Shown here piece by piece: positions 55,913 to 64,000 of a stretch of DNA of 64,000 bases. The translations under genes were made by a program, and so were the position numbers. The DNA comes from Hahella ganghwensis DSM 17046 (GTDB taxonomy: Bacteria; Pseudomonadota; Gammaproteobacteria; Pseudomonadales; Oleiphilaceae), in the NCBI RefSeq assembly GCF_000376785.1, contig NZ_AQXX01000121.1:1-64000 (forward strand), written 5' to 3'. The stretch's first letter is position 1. Each line of letters begins with the position of its first letter. The notes under the pieces were generated by a model, which ran no database searches, was not told the DNA's origin, and saw nothing but the letters and a program-made list of their open reading frames with translations.

Positions 55913-56963
55913 AACCGGCTGATCGCGGCCAGGCAGCAAAAATGGCTTTGATGAGTGTTGCCAACGGAATCGCAAAAAACACTCCCCATATCCCCCAGAA
56001 CCCACCAAACAGCAGAACACTGGTGATAATAATGACCGGATGCAGGTTAACAACCTCCGAGAAAAGCAAAGGCACCAGCACATTGCCATCCACTCCCTGA
56101 ATCACACCATAGATGACCATCAACCAGATAAACTCACTCCCCCATCCGAATTGAAAAAGTCCGATCAGCGCAACAGGAATCGTCACCACTGCCGCTCCGA
56201 TGTAGGGAATCACAACAGACAACCCCACGAGAATCGCCAACAATACAGAATACTCCAATCCGACCCAGACAAAAGCCAGGTATGTGGCAACTCCAACAAT
56301 GACAATCTCCAGAACCTTTCCGCGAATATAATTGGCAAACTGCAGATTGGATTCACGCCAGATTTCTTTCATTAATCGGCGCTCTGCCGGCAAAAAGGAC
56401 GACAAAGAAGCCAGCAACTGCTCTTTATCCTTTAAAAAGAAAAACACCATAATTGGCACCAATACCGCATATATCATAATCGCGATAACTGCCGGGATAC
56501 TGGAAAGAGAGAAAGACAACACCCATTGAGTAAAAGAGGTGACCTCATTGGTGACCTGAGAATAAACACTTGCCACCGCCTCCTCTGAAATCAACTCAGG
56601 GTATCTTTCTGGCAACAGCTTGATAAGGCTTTGAGCATTCGACAACATATGAGGAAGCTCTTTGAACAGCGAACTCACCTGCGTCGCCACCAACGGCAGC
56701 AATACAAGCACCGTAGCCAGAGTCAGTCCGAGAAACACAGCAAACACCGTTAACACCGCGTATATGTGCCCCACCCCCATACGCTGCAACTTCACAACCA
56801 ACCCCTGAAGAATATAGGCAATTACGATACTGGCGAGAACTGGCGTAATCAGGGCTCCCAGAGTCAGCAGCAGAAACGTACTGATAGCCAACAGCAGGAA
56901 CACGATGACCGCTTCTTCATCAGAAAAATACTTCTCAAACCAGCTTCGTATAATTTTCAGCAT
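55902..56963 (-). CDS. perM: AI-2E family transporter PerM
   Basis: 353 residues with seven to eight transmembrane helices. The family features are VIVFLLLAISTFLLLTLGAL near the start, KDKEQLLASLSSFLPAERR in a soluble loop, and QGVDGNVLVPLLFSEVVNLH in the last loop. Members export small molecules or, in some cases, sodium; the substrate here is unknown. It sits between bcp and tusA in the conserved order seen in Pseudomonas. Confidence 0.9.
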   Translation of the reverse strand: MLKIIRSWFEKYFSDEEAVIVFLLLAISTFLLLTLGALITPVLASIVIAYILQGLVVKLQRMGVGHIYAVLTVFAVFLGLTLATVLVLLPLVATQVSSLFKELPHMLSNAQSLIKLLPERYPELISEEAVASVYSQVTNEVTSFTQWVLSFSLSSIPAVIAIMIYAVLVPIMVFFFLKDKEQLLASLSSFLPAERRLMKEIWRESNLQFANYIRGKVLEIVIVGVATYLAFVWVGLEYSVLLAILVGLSVVIPYIGAAVVTIPVALIGLFQFGWGSEFIWLMVIYGVIQGVDGNVLVPLLFSEVVNLHPVIIITSVLLFGGFWGIWGVFFAIPLATLIKAIFAAWPRSAGSPA

Positions 56964-57100
56964 TACAACAACTCAATAAATCTTGTAGATCATTCGATCG
57001 CTTACCCGAATTTCTTTTTCAGAGCATCAGAATCGGCAGGCCAACTTACCAGACTAATAACCAAAAAAGTATTGGACTAGAATTTCAAGATGTCGACCAA

Positions 57101-57340
57101 CTAACCTTTTTCAATCCAAAAATGAAACTCACCTTCTTCCTCTCGATGTTCAAGCAATTGATGCGCGCTTAACTCCAAATACGACCCAAAGTCTCTCACT
57201 GAACCTGGATCCGTAGCCACCACATGCAACCGCTCTCCCGCAGCCATCTGATTCAGCTGCTGCTTGGTTTTCAGCAACGGCATCGGGCAGTGCAGCCCTC
57301 GCAGATCCAGCAGCTTCTCCTCAGAAGACGCTTCAGACAT
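57101..57340 (-). CDS. tusA: Sulfurtransferase TusA
   Basis: 79 residues from the ATG at 57340, which follows GGAG by 6 bases; a TTG upstream at 57352 is not needed. LLDLRGLHCPMPLLKTK holds the active-site Cys18. It carries sulfur from IscS toward tRNA 2-thiouridine and molybdenum cofactor. It is divergent from bepA and follows perM in the usual order. Confidence 0.95.
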   Translation of the reverse strand: MSEASSEEKLLDLRGLHCPMPLLKTKQQLNQMAAGERLHVVATDPGSVRDFGSYLELSAHQLLEHREEEGEFHFWIEKG

Positions 57341-57663
57341 GTCAATCTCCAAACAGGAAATACCTCGAAAATAAACCAGCCTCGCCTACGATGCGATCAT
57401 ACCAACAACCATGCCTCCAACATCGAAGCCTCTCAACATACTCGTCAGAGCCAGCAAACGTCCCAAGTCTACATTACTCACCAAGACTCGCGCGATCATA
57501 GGCTGTTCCAAGGCGAATTGCCATATTGTAATTTTGTATCGGGAAAGTTGTTTTGGCCTCCCCCCGCGGACTATGCTATCAACTCGTACCATTTTATTCG
57601 TAACGGATGCAAGCAGCCCACCGCTTAGCCATCCAGATCTACCCCAGGCAACAGGTAGTCATT

Positions 57664-59145
57664 GTGACACTCAGGTTTCTTAATTTTTTAATCTCCAAAA
57701 TCAGCCTTCGCTCCCTGAACCGAGCCATTATCTTTTCGCTTGGGCTGACACTTGCGCATCCTGCCCATTCAGCAAATGAAGACGGACTTCCCGACCTTGG
57801 CAACAGCTCTGGCAGTATAACCCCTTCCCAGGAACAGGCTTTGGGACAGGCATGGCTGAGATCTCTGCGGGGACAGGTTCAAATGCTGGAGGATCCTCTG
57901 ACCATCCAGTATGTTAAAGATCTAATATTCAAACTGGCTCCCAATAGCCAGTTAACAGACAGAAGCCTTACCACGATTGTCGTCGATTCCAGCGCTTTGA
58001 ATGCCTTCGCCGTGCCGGGAGGTGTTATCGGGGTGAACGGAGGACTATTTCTCCACGCACAGACAGAGCAAGAGTTTGCAGGAGTCCTGGCCCACGAGCT
58101 GGCCCATTTGAGCCAACGCCACTTCGCCCGCCGACTGGAAGAAAGCAAGTCCTATACGGCTTTGAATATGGCAGGCATACTCGCCAGCGTCATTCTGGCG
58201 GCAGCCGGAGGAACTGACGCAGGCATAGCCGCACTGGCTTCCAGCCAGGCCCTCTCCCTTCAGGAACAACTCAGCTACAGTCGCCAGAACGAACAGGAAG
58301 CAGATCGTATAGGCATGGAAACTTTGATTAATACAGGGATGGACGCACAGGCAATGCCAGCCATGTTTGAACGCATGCTGAAAAACTCCCGTTACAGCTC
58401 TCAGGTACCGGAATATCTCCGCACACACCCACTTACAGAGTCACGCGTTGCTGACACAGCAAACAGAGCAGCATCTTCCCCTCCTGGTAATTACCAGGAA
58501 GATGTCGACTATTACTTTGTGCAAAGTCGAATATTGACCCACTATGCAAAGAATGCTGAAGAGGCTCTACAGGTATTTAATGGCAGAATCAGTAACAACA
58601 CCGGCATCAAACGCAAAGCTGCTCTTTATGGTGCTGTACTTGCCACAATAAAGGTGAATCGCCCCAAGGAGAGTAAAAATGCCTTAACGCAGTTGCTAAA
58701 CACTGACGCCAACAGAATTTCTGTAGTTTTACTACACGCAGACTGGTTGACCGCAACTGACCAACAAGACGCCGCCATCAATCTACTTAAGCGACACTTG
58801 GAAAGAAATCCCGACAATTACCCCTTGTCACGAGCGTTGGCTAATCTTTATAACAAACAGGAAAGATACACCAAGGCCGAAGAGATCCTTAGACGACTGA
58901 CCACCCATTACGGGAGTGAACCAGACTTGTGGTACCAAATGGCAGAAACACACGGCCTGGCAGGATCTATCGCTGAACTCCATCAGGCAAGAGCAGAGTA
59001 TTTTTACTTGAAAGGCGATATAGGAAGAGCCACCCAACAACTTAGACAGGCATTAAAAAAAGCCGAGGGAAATTATCAGCAAACGCTAATCATTAAAAAC
59101 CGCCTGAAAGAAGTCAGCGCGGCAGGGGAAGGATATAAGTTTTAA
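57664..59145 (+). CDS. bepA: M48-family beta-barrel assembly-enhancing protease BepA
   Basis: 493 residues from a GTG at 57664, preceded by an AGG-like site; the frame extends to 57607. A signal peptide ends near PAHSAN. The zinc protease motif HELAH is at about 144-148 (LAHELAHLSQRHFARR), with the third ligand downstream in EQEADRIGMETL. The C-terminal 200 residues carry several TPR repeats. In E. coli BepA degrades or matures outer-membrane proteins, notably LptD, at BAM. The tusA-bepA-nadA order matches other gammaproteobacteria. Confidence 0.93.
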   Translation: MTLRFLNFLISKISLRSLNRAIIFSLGLTLAHPAHSANEDGLPDLGNSSGSITPSQEQALGQAWLRSLRGQVQMLEDPLTIQYVKDLIFKLAPNSQLTDRSLTTIVVDSSALNAFAVPGGVIGVNGGLFLHAQTEQEFAGVLAHELAHLSQRHFARRLEESKSYTALNMAGILASVILAAAGGTDAGIAALASSQALSLQEQLSYSRQNEQEADRIGMETLINTGMDAQAMPAMFERMLKNSRYSSQVPEYLRTHPLTESRVADTANRAASSPPGNYQEDVDYYFVQSRILTHYAKNAEEALQVFNGRISNNTGIKRKAALYGAVLATIKVNRPKESKNALTQLLNTDANRISVVLLHADWLTATDQQDAAINLLKRHLERNPDNYPLSRALANLYNKQERYTKAEEILRRLTTHYGSEPDLWYQMAETHGLAGSIAELHQARAEYFYLKGDIGRATQQLRQALKKAEGNYQQTLIIKNRLKEVSAAGEGYKF

Positions 59146-59171
59146 GTCCCTGCCCGCACTATCGTCATTGA

Positions 59172-59192
59172 GTGTCAGGCGTTGCCTGACAC
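59172..59192. terminator. Hairpin overlapping the nadA stop codon
   Basis: GTGTCAGGC and GCCTGACAC form a 9-bp perfect stem with loop GTT. The nadA stop lies in one arm, so the last codons are part of the stem. It separates convergent bepA and nadA. No T-run. Confidence 0.65.
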
Positions 59193-60236
59193 GACCACTC
59201 GCCTTTCCTTAGAGAAGTTCAGCATTCGCTGAAGAGGGACCAAAGCTTTTTCACGCACTTCGGCTTCAACAATCACTTCCTGCTGCTTACCTACCAAAAC
59301 ATCCCGCAGGTTTTCCAATCCATTCATTGCCATCCATGGACAGTGAGCGCAACTTCTACATGTCGCCCCATTTCCGGCCGTCGGCGCTTCGATCAGCGTT
59401 TTATGTGGTGCCAATTGCTGCATTTTGTAAAAAATACCCGCGTCAGTTGCCACAATAAACGTTTCTTCTTCAGACTCCTGCACCGCCTTGATCAACTGGG
59501 AAGTGGAACCAACAACATCAGCCATCTCGACAACCGCCTCCGGCGACTCCGGATGAACCAGAATTTTTGCATCCGGATATACGTGCTTGAGATCCTGCAA
59601 CCCTTTTGCCTTGAATTCTTCATGCACGATACAGGAACCATCCCAAAGCAGAATATCCGCCCCCGTCTGCTTCTGTACATACCCCCCAAGATGCTTGTCA
59701 GGAGCCCAGATGATCTTTTCTCCCTGATCGTGCAGATACTCAACAATATCCAGCGCAATACTGGAGGTTACTACCCAATCAGCTCGAGCTTTCACTGCAG
59801 CAGAGGTATTGGCATACACCACGACCGTTCGGTCAGGATGCGCATCACAGAACTCCGAAAACTCGACTTCCGGACATCCAATATCCAGTGAACAGGTTGC
59901 CTCCAGCGTCGGCATCAAAACAGTTTTTTCAGGATTGAGAATTTTTGCAGTTTCCCCCATAAACCGAACGCCACAAACAATCAGTGTAGAGGCAGGATGC
60001 TGATTTCCGAAACGAGCCATTTCAAGACTGTCTGCAACACATCCACCAGTCTTTTCGGCTAAAGCCTGGATCACAGGGTCCGTATAGTAATGAGCAACAA
60101 TCACAGCATCTTCTTTTTCCAGAAGCGCTTTGATTTCCGCAACAAGCGCCTCCGCTTCCTGATCGTTCAGTTTTGCAGGCTCATGCTCTCTAGCCAAATG
60201 CTCTTGAACCAAAATACGATCACTAAGACTAGTCAT
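59175..60236 (-). CDS. nadA: Quinolinate synthase A
   Basis: 353 residues from MTSLSDRI (60236), after GGTGGA; a TTG at 60245 is not needed. The iron-sulfur ligands are Cys in [11 protein letters not shown], in [11 protein letters not shown] and in [14 protein letters not shown] or equivalent. [15 protein letters not shown] and [15 protein letters not shown] are the NadA motifs. It makes quinolinate from iminoaspartate and dihydroxyacetone phosphate for NAD synthesis. It stands beside bepA and tRNA-Lys. Confidence 0.97.
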   Translation of the reverse strand: MTSLSDRILVQEHLAREHEPAKLNDQEAEALVAEIKALLEKEDAVIVAHYYTDPVIQALAEKTGGCVADSLEMARFGNQHPASTLIVCGVRFMGETAKILNPEKTVLMPTLEATCSLDIGCPEVEFSEFCDAHPDRTVVVYANTSAAVKARADWVVTSSIALDIVEYLHDQGEKIIWAPDKHLGGYVQKQTGADILLWDGSCIVHEEFKAKGLQDLKHVYPDAKILVHPESPEAVVEMADVVGSTSQLIKAVQESEEETFIVATDAGIFYKMQQLAPHKTLIEAPTAGNGATCRSCAHCPWMAMNGLENLRDVLVGKQQEVIVEAEVREKALVPLQRMLNFSKERRVVVSGNA

Positions 60237-60384
60237 TCCAATCAATCCACCAAATCAATTCTCATTCCGGTAATAAGCCGGTATCCGCCCGCCATTATAC
60301 GACAATTATGAAATATCCGCTTCCAGGACACTTATCCCGAACCGAACAATTCAAACCCGAAAAGCAATCCGAAAATAGAATAAA

Positions 60385-60410
60385 AAAAGGGGCTGATTAG
60401 CCCCTTTTTT
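60385..60410. terminator. Rho-independent terminator after the tRNA-Lys pair
   Basis: AAAAAGGGGC and GCCCCTTTTT pair over 10 bp around a TGATTA loop. On the minus strand the T-run follows the G/C stem, matching the end of the tRNA-Lys transcript 7 bases away. Confidence 0.9.
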
Positions 60411-60416
60411 AAATAA

Positions 60417-60492
60417 TGGTGGGTCGTGAAGGATTCGAACCTTCGACCAATTGGTTAAAAGCCAACTGCTCTACCAACTGAGCTAACGACCC
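60417..60492 (-). tRNA. tRNA-Lys (TTT), copy 1
   Basis: A 76-base cloverleaf on the minus strand beginning GGGTCGT and ending with an encoded CCA. The anticodon loop CTTTTAA gives anticodon TTT. It is identical to the second copy except one base in the D-arm (TTGGT here, where the other has a C). Confidence 0.97.
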
Positions 60493-60607
60493 AAAGCAAA
60501 CTGTCTGACGGTCTTTCCTGACCGGGCTTGGACCTCCAATACCTCTCGAAGAGATTGAAACCTTCCAAACCGATTGAACATCCCGAGACGCCCAATTTTT
60601 AAATTAA

Positions 60608-60683
60608 TGGTGGGTCGTGAAGGATTCGAACCTTCGACCAATTGGTTAAAAGCCAACTGCTCTACCGACTGAGCTAACGACCC
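60608..60683 (-). tRNA. tRNA-Lys (TTT), copy 2
   Basis: Second 76-base tRNA-Lys, 115 bases upstream of the first on the same strand, with encoded CCA and anticodon TTT. A single difference in the D-arm distinguishes the two. They are probably co-transcribed and ended at 60385-60410. Confidence 0.97.
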
Positions 60684-60795
60684 AAACGAGGCGCATATAG
60701 TACGGATTCTGAGAAAAATAACAAGAGTTTTTTAACACTCTTTTTAAGGAATTTTATCTCTTCCCCATTCCGTACAAAAATCACCCGAATGGCGA

Positions 60796-61593
60796 CTAAA
60801 TTTGCTTGAGATAATCCTTCGCCAGATTGGCAGAAGCACTTTGAGGATAGCGCTCGATAGTCTGCAGCAAATACTTGCGAGCTTCATCCTTGTTACCAAG
60901 GCGATCATAAGTCACGCCCAGCTTGTATAAAGCGTCAGGCGCTTTTCTGTGTTGCGGGTATTTCCCAACAACAATAATAAACGACTGCCTGGCCTGCTCC
61001 AGCTTGGGAAGCACCAGATACACTTCTCCCAACCAGTAATAAGCATTTGCAGCCAAACCGGAATCCGGATGCTTACTGATAAACTCATGGAGCGCCGTTA
61101 CAGCCTTATCATATTGACGCTGCTTTATCAGATCATAAGCAGCATTATACTCTGTTGCTTCAGATCCAGAGGGTGGCGAAACCGCCACCGACGAGGCAGC
61201 ACCAGCATCTTCAGACAAAGACGCCCCCACACCTGAAGCAGGCGCAGCGGAGGTTTGCACTGCAGGCCTTGCGTCCAGATCTTTGCGCAGCTGTAAAATA
61301 CGTCGATCAAGGTCAACATACCGGTCACGCTCCTGTTTACTAGATTGCTCAACCTGATATTGCAGCTCTTCCACTTTTCCTCTCAACTCTCTGACTTCCT
61401 GCTGCAACTGCTGTACAAGAAAATACAACTCAGAAGAAACATCAGAACCGGAAGAAGCGTTTTGAGAAGCCTGCAACACAGGCGCAGCCTGATTGTTGGA
61501 AGCAGAATGCACCAACACTGGCAAACAGAGTGCAACAACTGCCGACGAGACGGCTGCTGCACGACATACAGAACGATATTTAGTAACCAGCAT
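60796..61593 (-). CDS. cpoB: Cell division coordinator CpoB (YbgF), Tol-Pal associated
   Basis: 265 residues. The signal peptide is cleaved near VHSAS (about residue 30). A coiled coil (about 52-92, LVQQLQQEVRELRGKVEEL) mediates trimerisation, an Ala/Ser/Pro linker follows, and three TPRs end the protein (YDLIKQRQYDKAVTALHEFI, YWLGEVYLVLPKLEQARQSF, LYKLGVTYDRLGNKDEARKY). CpoB links peptidoglycan synthesis to outer-membrane constriction. It is the last gene of tolA-tolB-pal-cpoB. Confidence 0.96.
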   Translation of the reverse strand: MLVTKYRSVCRAAAVSSAVVALCLPVLVHSASNNQAAPVLQASQNASSGSDVSSELYFLVQQLQQEVRELRGKVEELQYQVEQSSKQERDRYVDLDRRILQLRKDLDARPAVQTSAAPASGVGASLSEDAGAASSVAVSPPSGSEATEYNAAYDLIKQRQYDKAVTALHEFISKHPDSGLAANAYYWLGEVYLVLPKLEQARQSFIIVVGKYPQHRKAPDALYKLGVTYDRLGNKDEARKYLLQTIERYPQSASANLAKDYLKQI

Positions 61594-61623
61594 GAGACCT
61601 ATCTATTAATCAATATGGATTGA

Positions 61624-62190
61624 TTATTTGTACTCAATCACAACACGACGATTTTTAGTCCATGCTGCTTCGTTATGACCTGCGTCTACAGGGAACTCTT
61701 CGCCGAAGCTGATAGTTTCCATTTGAGACAGGGTCACACCTTTAAAACGCAGGTAATCCTGAACCGCTTTGGCACGACGCTCACCCAGAGCCAGGTTGTA
61801 CTCTTTAGTACCACGCTCATCAGTGTATCCGTTCAGCACAACACCTTGATTCGGGTTGGCAGACAAAAAGGCTGCATGTGCATCCAAGTAGGTACGGGAT
61901 TCAGGCTTGATAGTGGACTTGTCGAAATCGAAGTAGAAAACACGCACTTCGCGCAATGCGTCCTGCTCAGCCCGAGCAGCTCTTTCCTCCGCCAGTCTTT
62001 GCTGTTCAGCCAGCTCAGCTTCACTCAGACCAGAGTCGTCACCCAAACCGGTAGCACTGGCATCGCTGCCACTTGTGTCACTTTGCTGCACGGTCTCGGT
62101 GCCTTCAGTCGACCCCGTTGAGGCGCAGCCGGTCACAATAAAGGCGGCAAACACTAAAGCTAGGATGTTGCGAGCACTCATAACATTCAT
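61624..62190 (-). CDS. pal: Peptidoglycan-associated lipoprotein Pal
   Basis: 188 residues; the first ATG at 62190 follows AAGGA. Lipobox VTGC (Cys22) is followed by a Gly/Thr/Ser/Asp linker and then an Ala/Glu/Arg-rich helix (about 57-78), before an OmpA-type domain with VVLNGYTDERGTKEYNLALG binding peptidoglycan. It anchors the outer membrane to the wall and interacts with TolB. It lies 33 bases after tolB. Confidence 0.97.
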   Translation of the reverse strand: MNVMSARNILALVFAAFIVTGCASTGSTEGTETVQQSDTSGSDASATGLGDDSGLSEAELAEQQRLAEERAARAEQDALREVRVFYFDFDKSTIKPESRTYLDAHAAFLSANPNQGVVLNGYTDERGTKEYNLALGERRAKAVQDYLRFKGVTLSQMETISFGEEFPVDAGHNEAAWTKNRRVVIEYK

Positions 62191-62223
62191 GGTTTTTCCT
62201 TAGTACTAATTGGTTAGCTTGTT

Positions 62224-63519
62224 TTATTTCTTTATGTACGGAGACCAGGCAGGCTCCCGTACATCTCCGAACTGTGCAGGCAAAGTATATTTCGATCCCG
62301 AATTCACTCCAACGACCGCCAAAACACCTTTACCTTGTCTCTGGGTTGCATAAATTATCATACTTCCATTGGGCGCGACACTGGGAGATTCATCCATCTC
62401 TGTTTCCGTGAGAATTCTCGACTGACCAGTCTCCATATCCAGAGCAGCGACATTAAACCCGTTCCGCTGGTGTACATAGTATATCGTCTTACCATCCAAA
62501 CTAAAGCGTGGCCTTGCGCTATACCTTCCTTCAAAAGTCAAACGCCGTGGAGTGCCACCATCTGCATCCATCATATACACCTGGGGGCCGCCGCCTCGAT
62601 CAGACGTAAACACGATGGATTTACCATCAGGCGCCCAACTTGGCTCAGTATCGATCGCCCAATGATCCGTCATACGCTTCAGATTGTTGGTCCGCATATC
62701 CAGTACGTACACCTCAGCATTCCCATCACGAGACAGCGTCATCGCCAACTTACTGCCATCAGGACTCCAGGATGGCGCACTATTCAACCCAGAATAGGAT
62801 GCAATCAGGGTTCTCACCCCCGAAGACACATCCTGAATATAGACAGCAGATTTACCTGACTCAAACGACACATACGCCAACCTCTTGCCATCAGGCGACC
62901 AGGCCGGAGAAATTATCGGCATGGGTGACTTAAAGATCAATTTTGAACGCCGACCATCAGCATCTGCTACTTCAAGGGTATATTGCGGCTTGCCTTTACC
63001 CTGCTCCAGAGTCACATAGGCAATCTTAGTAGAGAAAACGCCGCGATTTCCTGTCAGAGCTTCATAAACCGAATCTGCAATCGCATGGGCAATATCACGC
63101 AATTGATTCTGACGACCACCAATCACCTTCCCAACAATCCGCTGCTGGGCCTGGACGTCATATAACTCATACTGAACCTTGTAGGACTGATTTGAGGCGT
63201 CATAGGTCACAGTACCGACCAAGACATTTCTCTGCCCCAGCATCGACCAGTCCCTGAAATAAATATCTTCCCCTCTCCCCGGCAGACTTAACATACTGCT
63301 ACGGGATAATGGCTCAAAGTCCCCACTTCGCAGAAGATCATCGGCAACAATTTGGGCAATATCTTCCGTCAGACCCTGACCGGACTTATTGGAGAATGGC
63401 ACCACCGCAATAGGCAATGCTCCACGGACTCCCTTGGTTATTTCTATTACCAGATCCGCTTTAACCGACAAACTGACACAAATAAAAACAAAACTGATAA
63501 ACCAGCGCATTATCACCAT
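62224..63519 (-). CDS. tolB: Tol-Pal system protein TolB
   Basis: 431 residues. The signal peptide is cleaved near VKAD (about 21). The N-terminal domain (IAVVPFSNKSGQGLTEDIAQ) is followed by a six-bladed beta-propeller: repeats of the type SPAWSPDGKRLAYVSFE, APSWSPDGSKLAMTLS, EPSWAPDGKSIVFTSD. It is the periplasmic partner of Pal and TolA. It follows tolA by 16 bases. Confidence 0.97.
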   Translation of the reverse strand: MVIMRWFISFVFICVSLSVKADLVIEITKGVRGALPIAVVPFSNKSGQGLTEDIAQIVADDLLRSGDFEPLSRSSMLSLPGRGEDIYFRDWSMLGQRNVLVGTVTYDASNQSYKVQYELYDVQAQQRIVGKVIGGRQNQLRDIAHAIADSVYEALTGNRGVFSTKIAYVTLEQGKGKPQYTLEVADADGRRSKLIFKSPMPIISPAWSPDGKRLAYVSFESGKSAVYIQDVSSGVRTLIASYSGLNSAPSWSPDGSKLAMTLSRDGNAEVYVLDMRTNNLKRMTDHWAIDTEPSWAPDGKSIVFTSDRGGGPQVYMMDADGGTPRRLTFEGRYSARPRFSLDGKTIYYVHQRNGFNVAALDMETGQSRILTETEMDESPSVAPNGSMIIYATQRQGKGVLAVVGVNSGSKYTLPAQFGDVREPAWSPYIKK

Positions 63520-63535
63520 AATTCTTTCACTGCTT

Positions 63536-64000
63536 TTAGCGTGGATTGAACTTTAATATGAACGTCCTGAAATTCTCATTGAACAAACGGCTATTTTCAG
63601 GCACCGGGTATCTCTTCACCGCGTATGCTGCACTAATTGCCGACTGATCAAATGCCGGGTTCGAGCTTGGCTCAACAATTTTTGCCGACAACAGCTCACC
63701 TGTTGGCAATAACTGCAATTCGATCTGCACAACAAGACCAGCGCTATTTCCCGGCGGCTCTAACCAGCTTCTTTCAATAACCTGCTGAATTCGACTCCGA
63801 TACTTCTCAAGTTCTGTTAAATCTCTCTGCTTCTGCTTAGCAGCAGATTCCTGTTGCGCCTGCTCCTGCAACATCCTCTCCAGCTCAACAGCCTGCTGCT
63901 GCAATGCTAATTCTTCCTGCTGCTCTTTTTCTTTTCTTGCTCGCTCTCTTTCTTCAATGAGCTTTTGCTCCAGAGCCTTGCGCTCCTCTTCTTCTTTCCG
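63536..64000 (-). CDS. tolA: TolA C-terminal part (gene runs off the right edge)
   Basis: The frame is open from the window end (64000) to the stop at 63536, about 154 codons. The first part is a Glu/Gln/Lys/Arg/Ala-rich helical rod (EKALEQK-type repeats, LERMLQEQAQQE), and the last 85 residues (YRSRIQQVIERSWLEPP, then SAKIVEPSSNPAFDQSA and VKRYPVPENSRLFNENF) are the TolA domain III. The inner-membrane anchor lies beyond the window. TolA spans the periplasm to Pal and TolB. Confidence 0.95.
   Translation of the reverse strand, partial: RKEEEERKALEQKLIEERERARKEKEQQEELALQQQAVELERMLQEQAQQESAAKQKQRDLTELEKYRSRIQQVIERSWLEPPGNSAGLVVQIELQLLPTGELLSAKIVEPSSNPAFDQSAISAAYAVKRYPVPENSRLFNENFRTFILKFNPR

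Noticed and set aside
60417-60683. Two 76-base near-identical direct repeats resembling attL/attR
   Set aside because: They are two full tRNA-Lys genes in tandem with only 115 bases between them, without integrase or cargo.
1-64000. CRISPR arrays, prophage, toxin-antitoxin or defence modules
   Set aside because: No regular short repeats, no phage structural genes and no recognised defence protein families are present in the window.

Overview
The window reads as a chromosomal segment of a marine-type gammaproteobacterium in the Pseudomonadales/Oceanospirillales range (Hahella-, Marinobacter- or Pseudomonas-like). The reasons are the gene order purC-bamC-dapA / gcvR-bcp / perM-tusA-bepA-nadA next to tRNA-Lys and cpoB-pal-tolB-tolA, a B12-dependent ribonucleotide reductase split into NrdJa and NrdJb as in Pseudomonas, and a complete betIBA-choXWV glycine-betaine locus. 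The genus cannot be fixed from sequence alone. Most of the window is housekeeping or metabolic; I see no prophage, CRISPR array or classical defence island.

Layout. 1-7 kb: the 3' end of an IS4-type transposase, then a 2162-residue lipoprotein that fuses an alpha-amylase, six CBM26-like starch-binding repeats and a pullulanase. 7-14 kb: small exported or conserved proteins, a LysE-type exporter, a frameshifted VOC gene, HtpG behind a near-perfect heat-shock promoter, an RluA-type pseudouridine synthase and a DUF3135 protein. 14-24 kb: a UbiB/ABC1 kinase-like protein, an SDR gene broken by an amber codon, an AmpG-like transporter, a run of small metabolic genes (DUF985 cupin, isochorismatase family, hexose-6-phosphate mutarotase, MOSC), Sco, Tag and a DUF4112 protein. 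24-28 kb: a heterodimeric ABC exporter pair (MdlA/MdlB-like).

28-35 kb: the betaine locus, one minus-strand unit betI-betB-betA-choX-choW-choV, with a 14-bp palindromic operator just ahead of betI; choline uptake and oxidation to glycine betaine are thus controlled together. 35-40 kb: a bacterial CarS-like (CDP-archaeol synthase family) protein, a flavodoxin-family gene with an N-terminal frameshift, then a signalling cluster (Ser/Thr kinase overlapping a tiny lipoprotein, facing an ECF sigma factor of the TIGR02999 type and a small membrane-anchored acidic protein), and a metallophosphoesterase. 40-46 kb: an SDR epimerase, an 800-bp non-coding region with a promoter and NrdR-like boxes, nrdJa-nrdJb, galU and an XRE regulator.

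47-51 kb: tRNA-Val, moaB-moeA (molybdenum cofactor), a beta-carbonic anhydrase, a nucleotide-sugar epimerase and an outer-membrane barrel. 51-64 kb: purC, bamC, dapA, gcvR, bcp, perM, tusA, bepA, nadA, two tRNA-Lys genes and the tol-pal cluster, with tolA running off the right edge. BamC, BepA and Tol-Pal together make this end an envelope-maintenance neighbourhood.

The points most worth a second look are the amylase-pullulanase megaprotein, the kinase/lipoprotein/ECF cluster, the NrdR promoter architecture with its roughly 520-nt leader, the CarS-like protein, and three separately broken genes (VOC, SDR, flavodoxin). These last are either recent pseudogenes or assembly errors.
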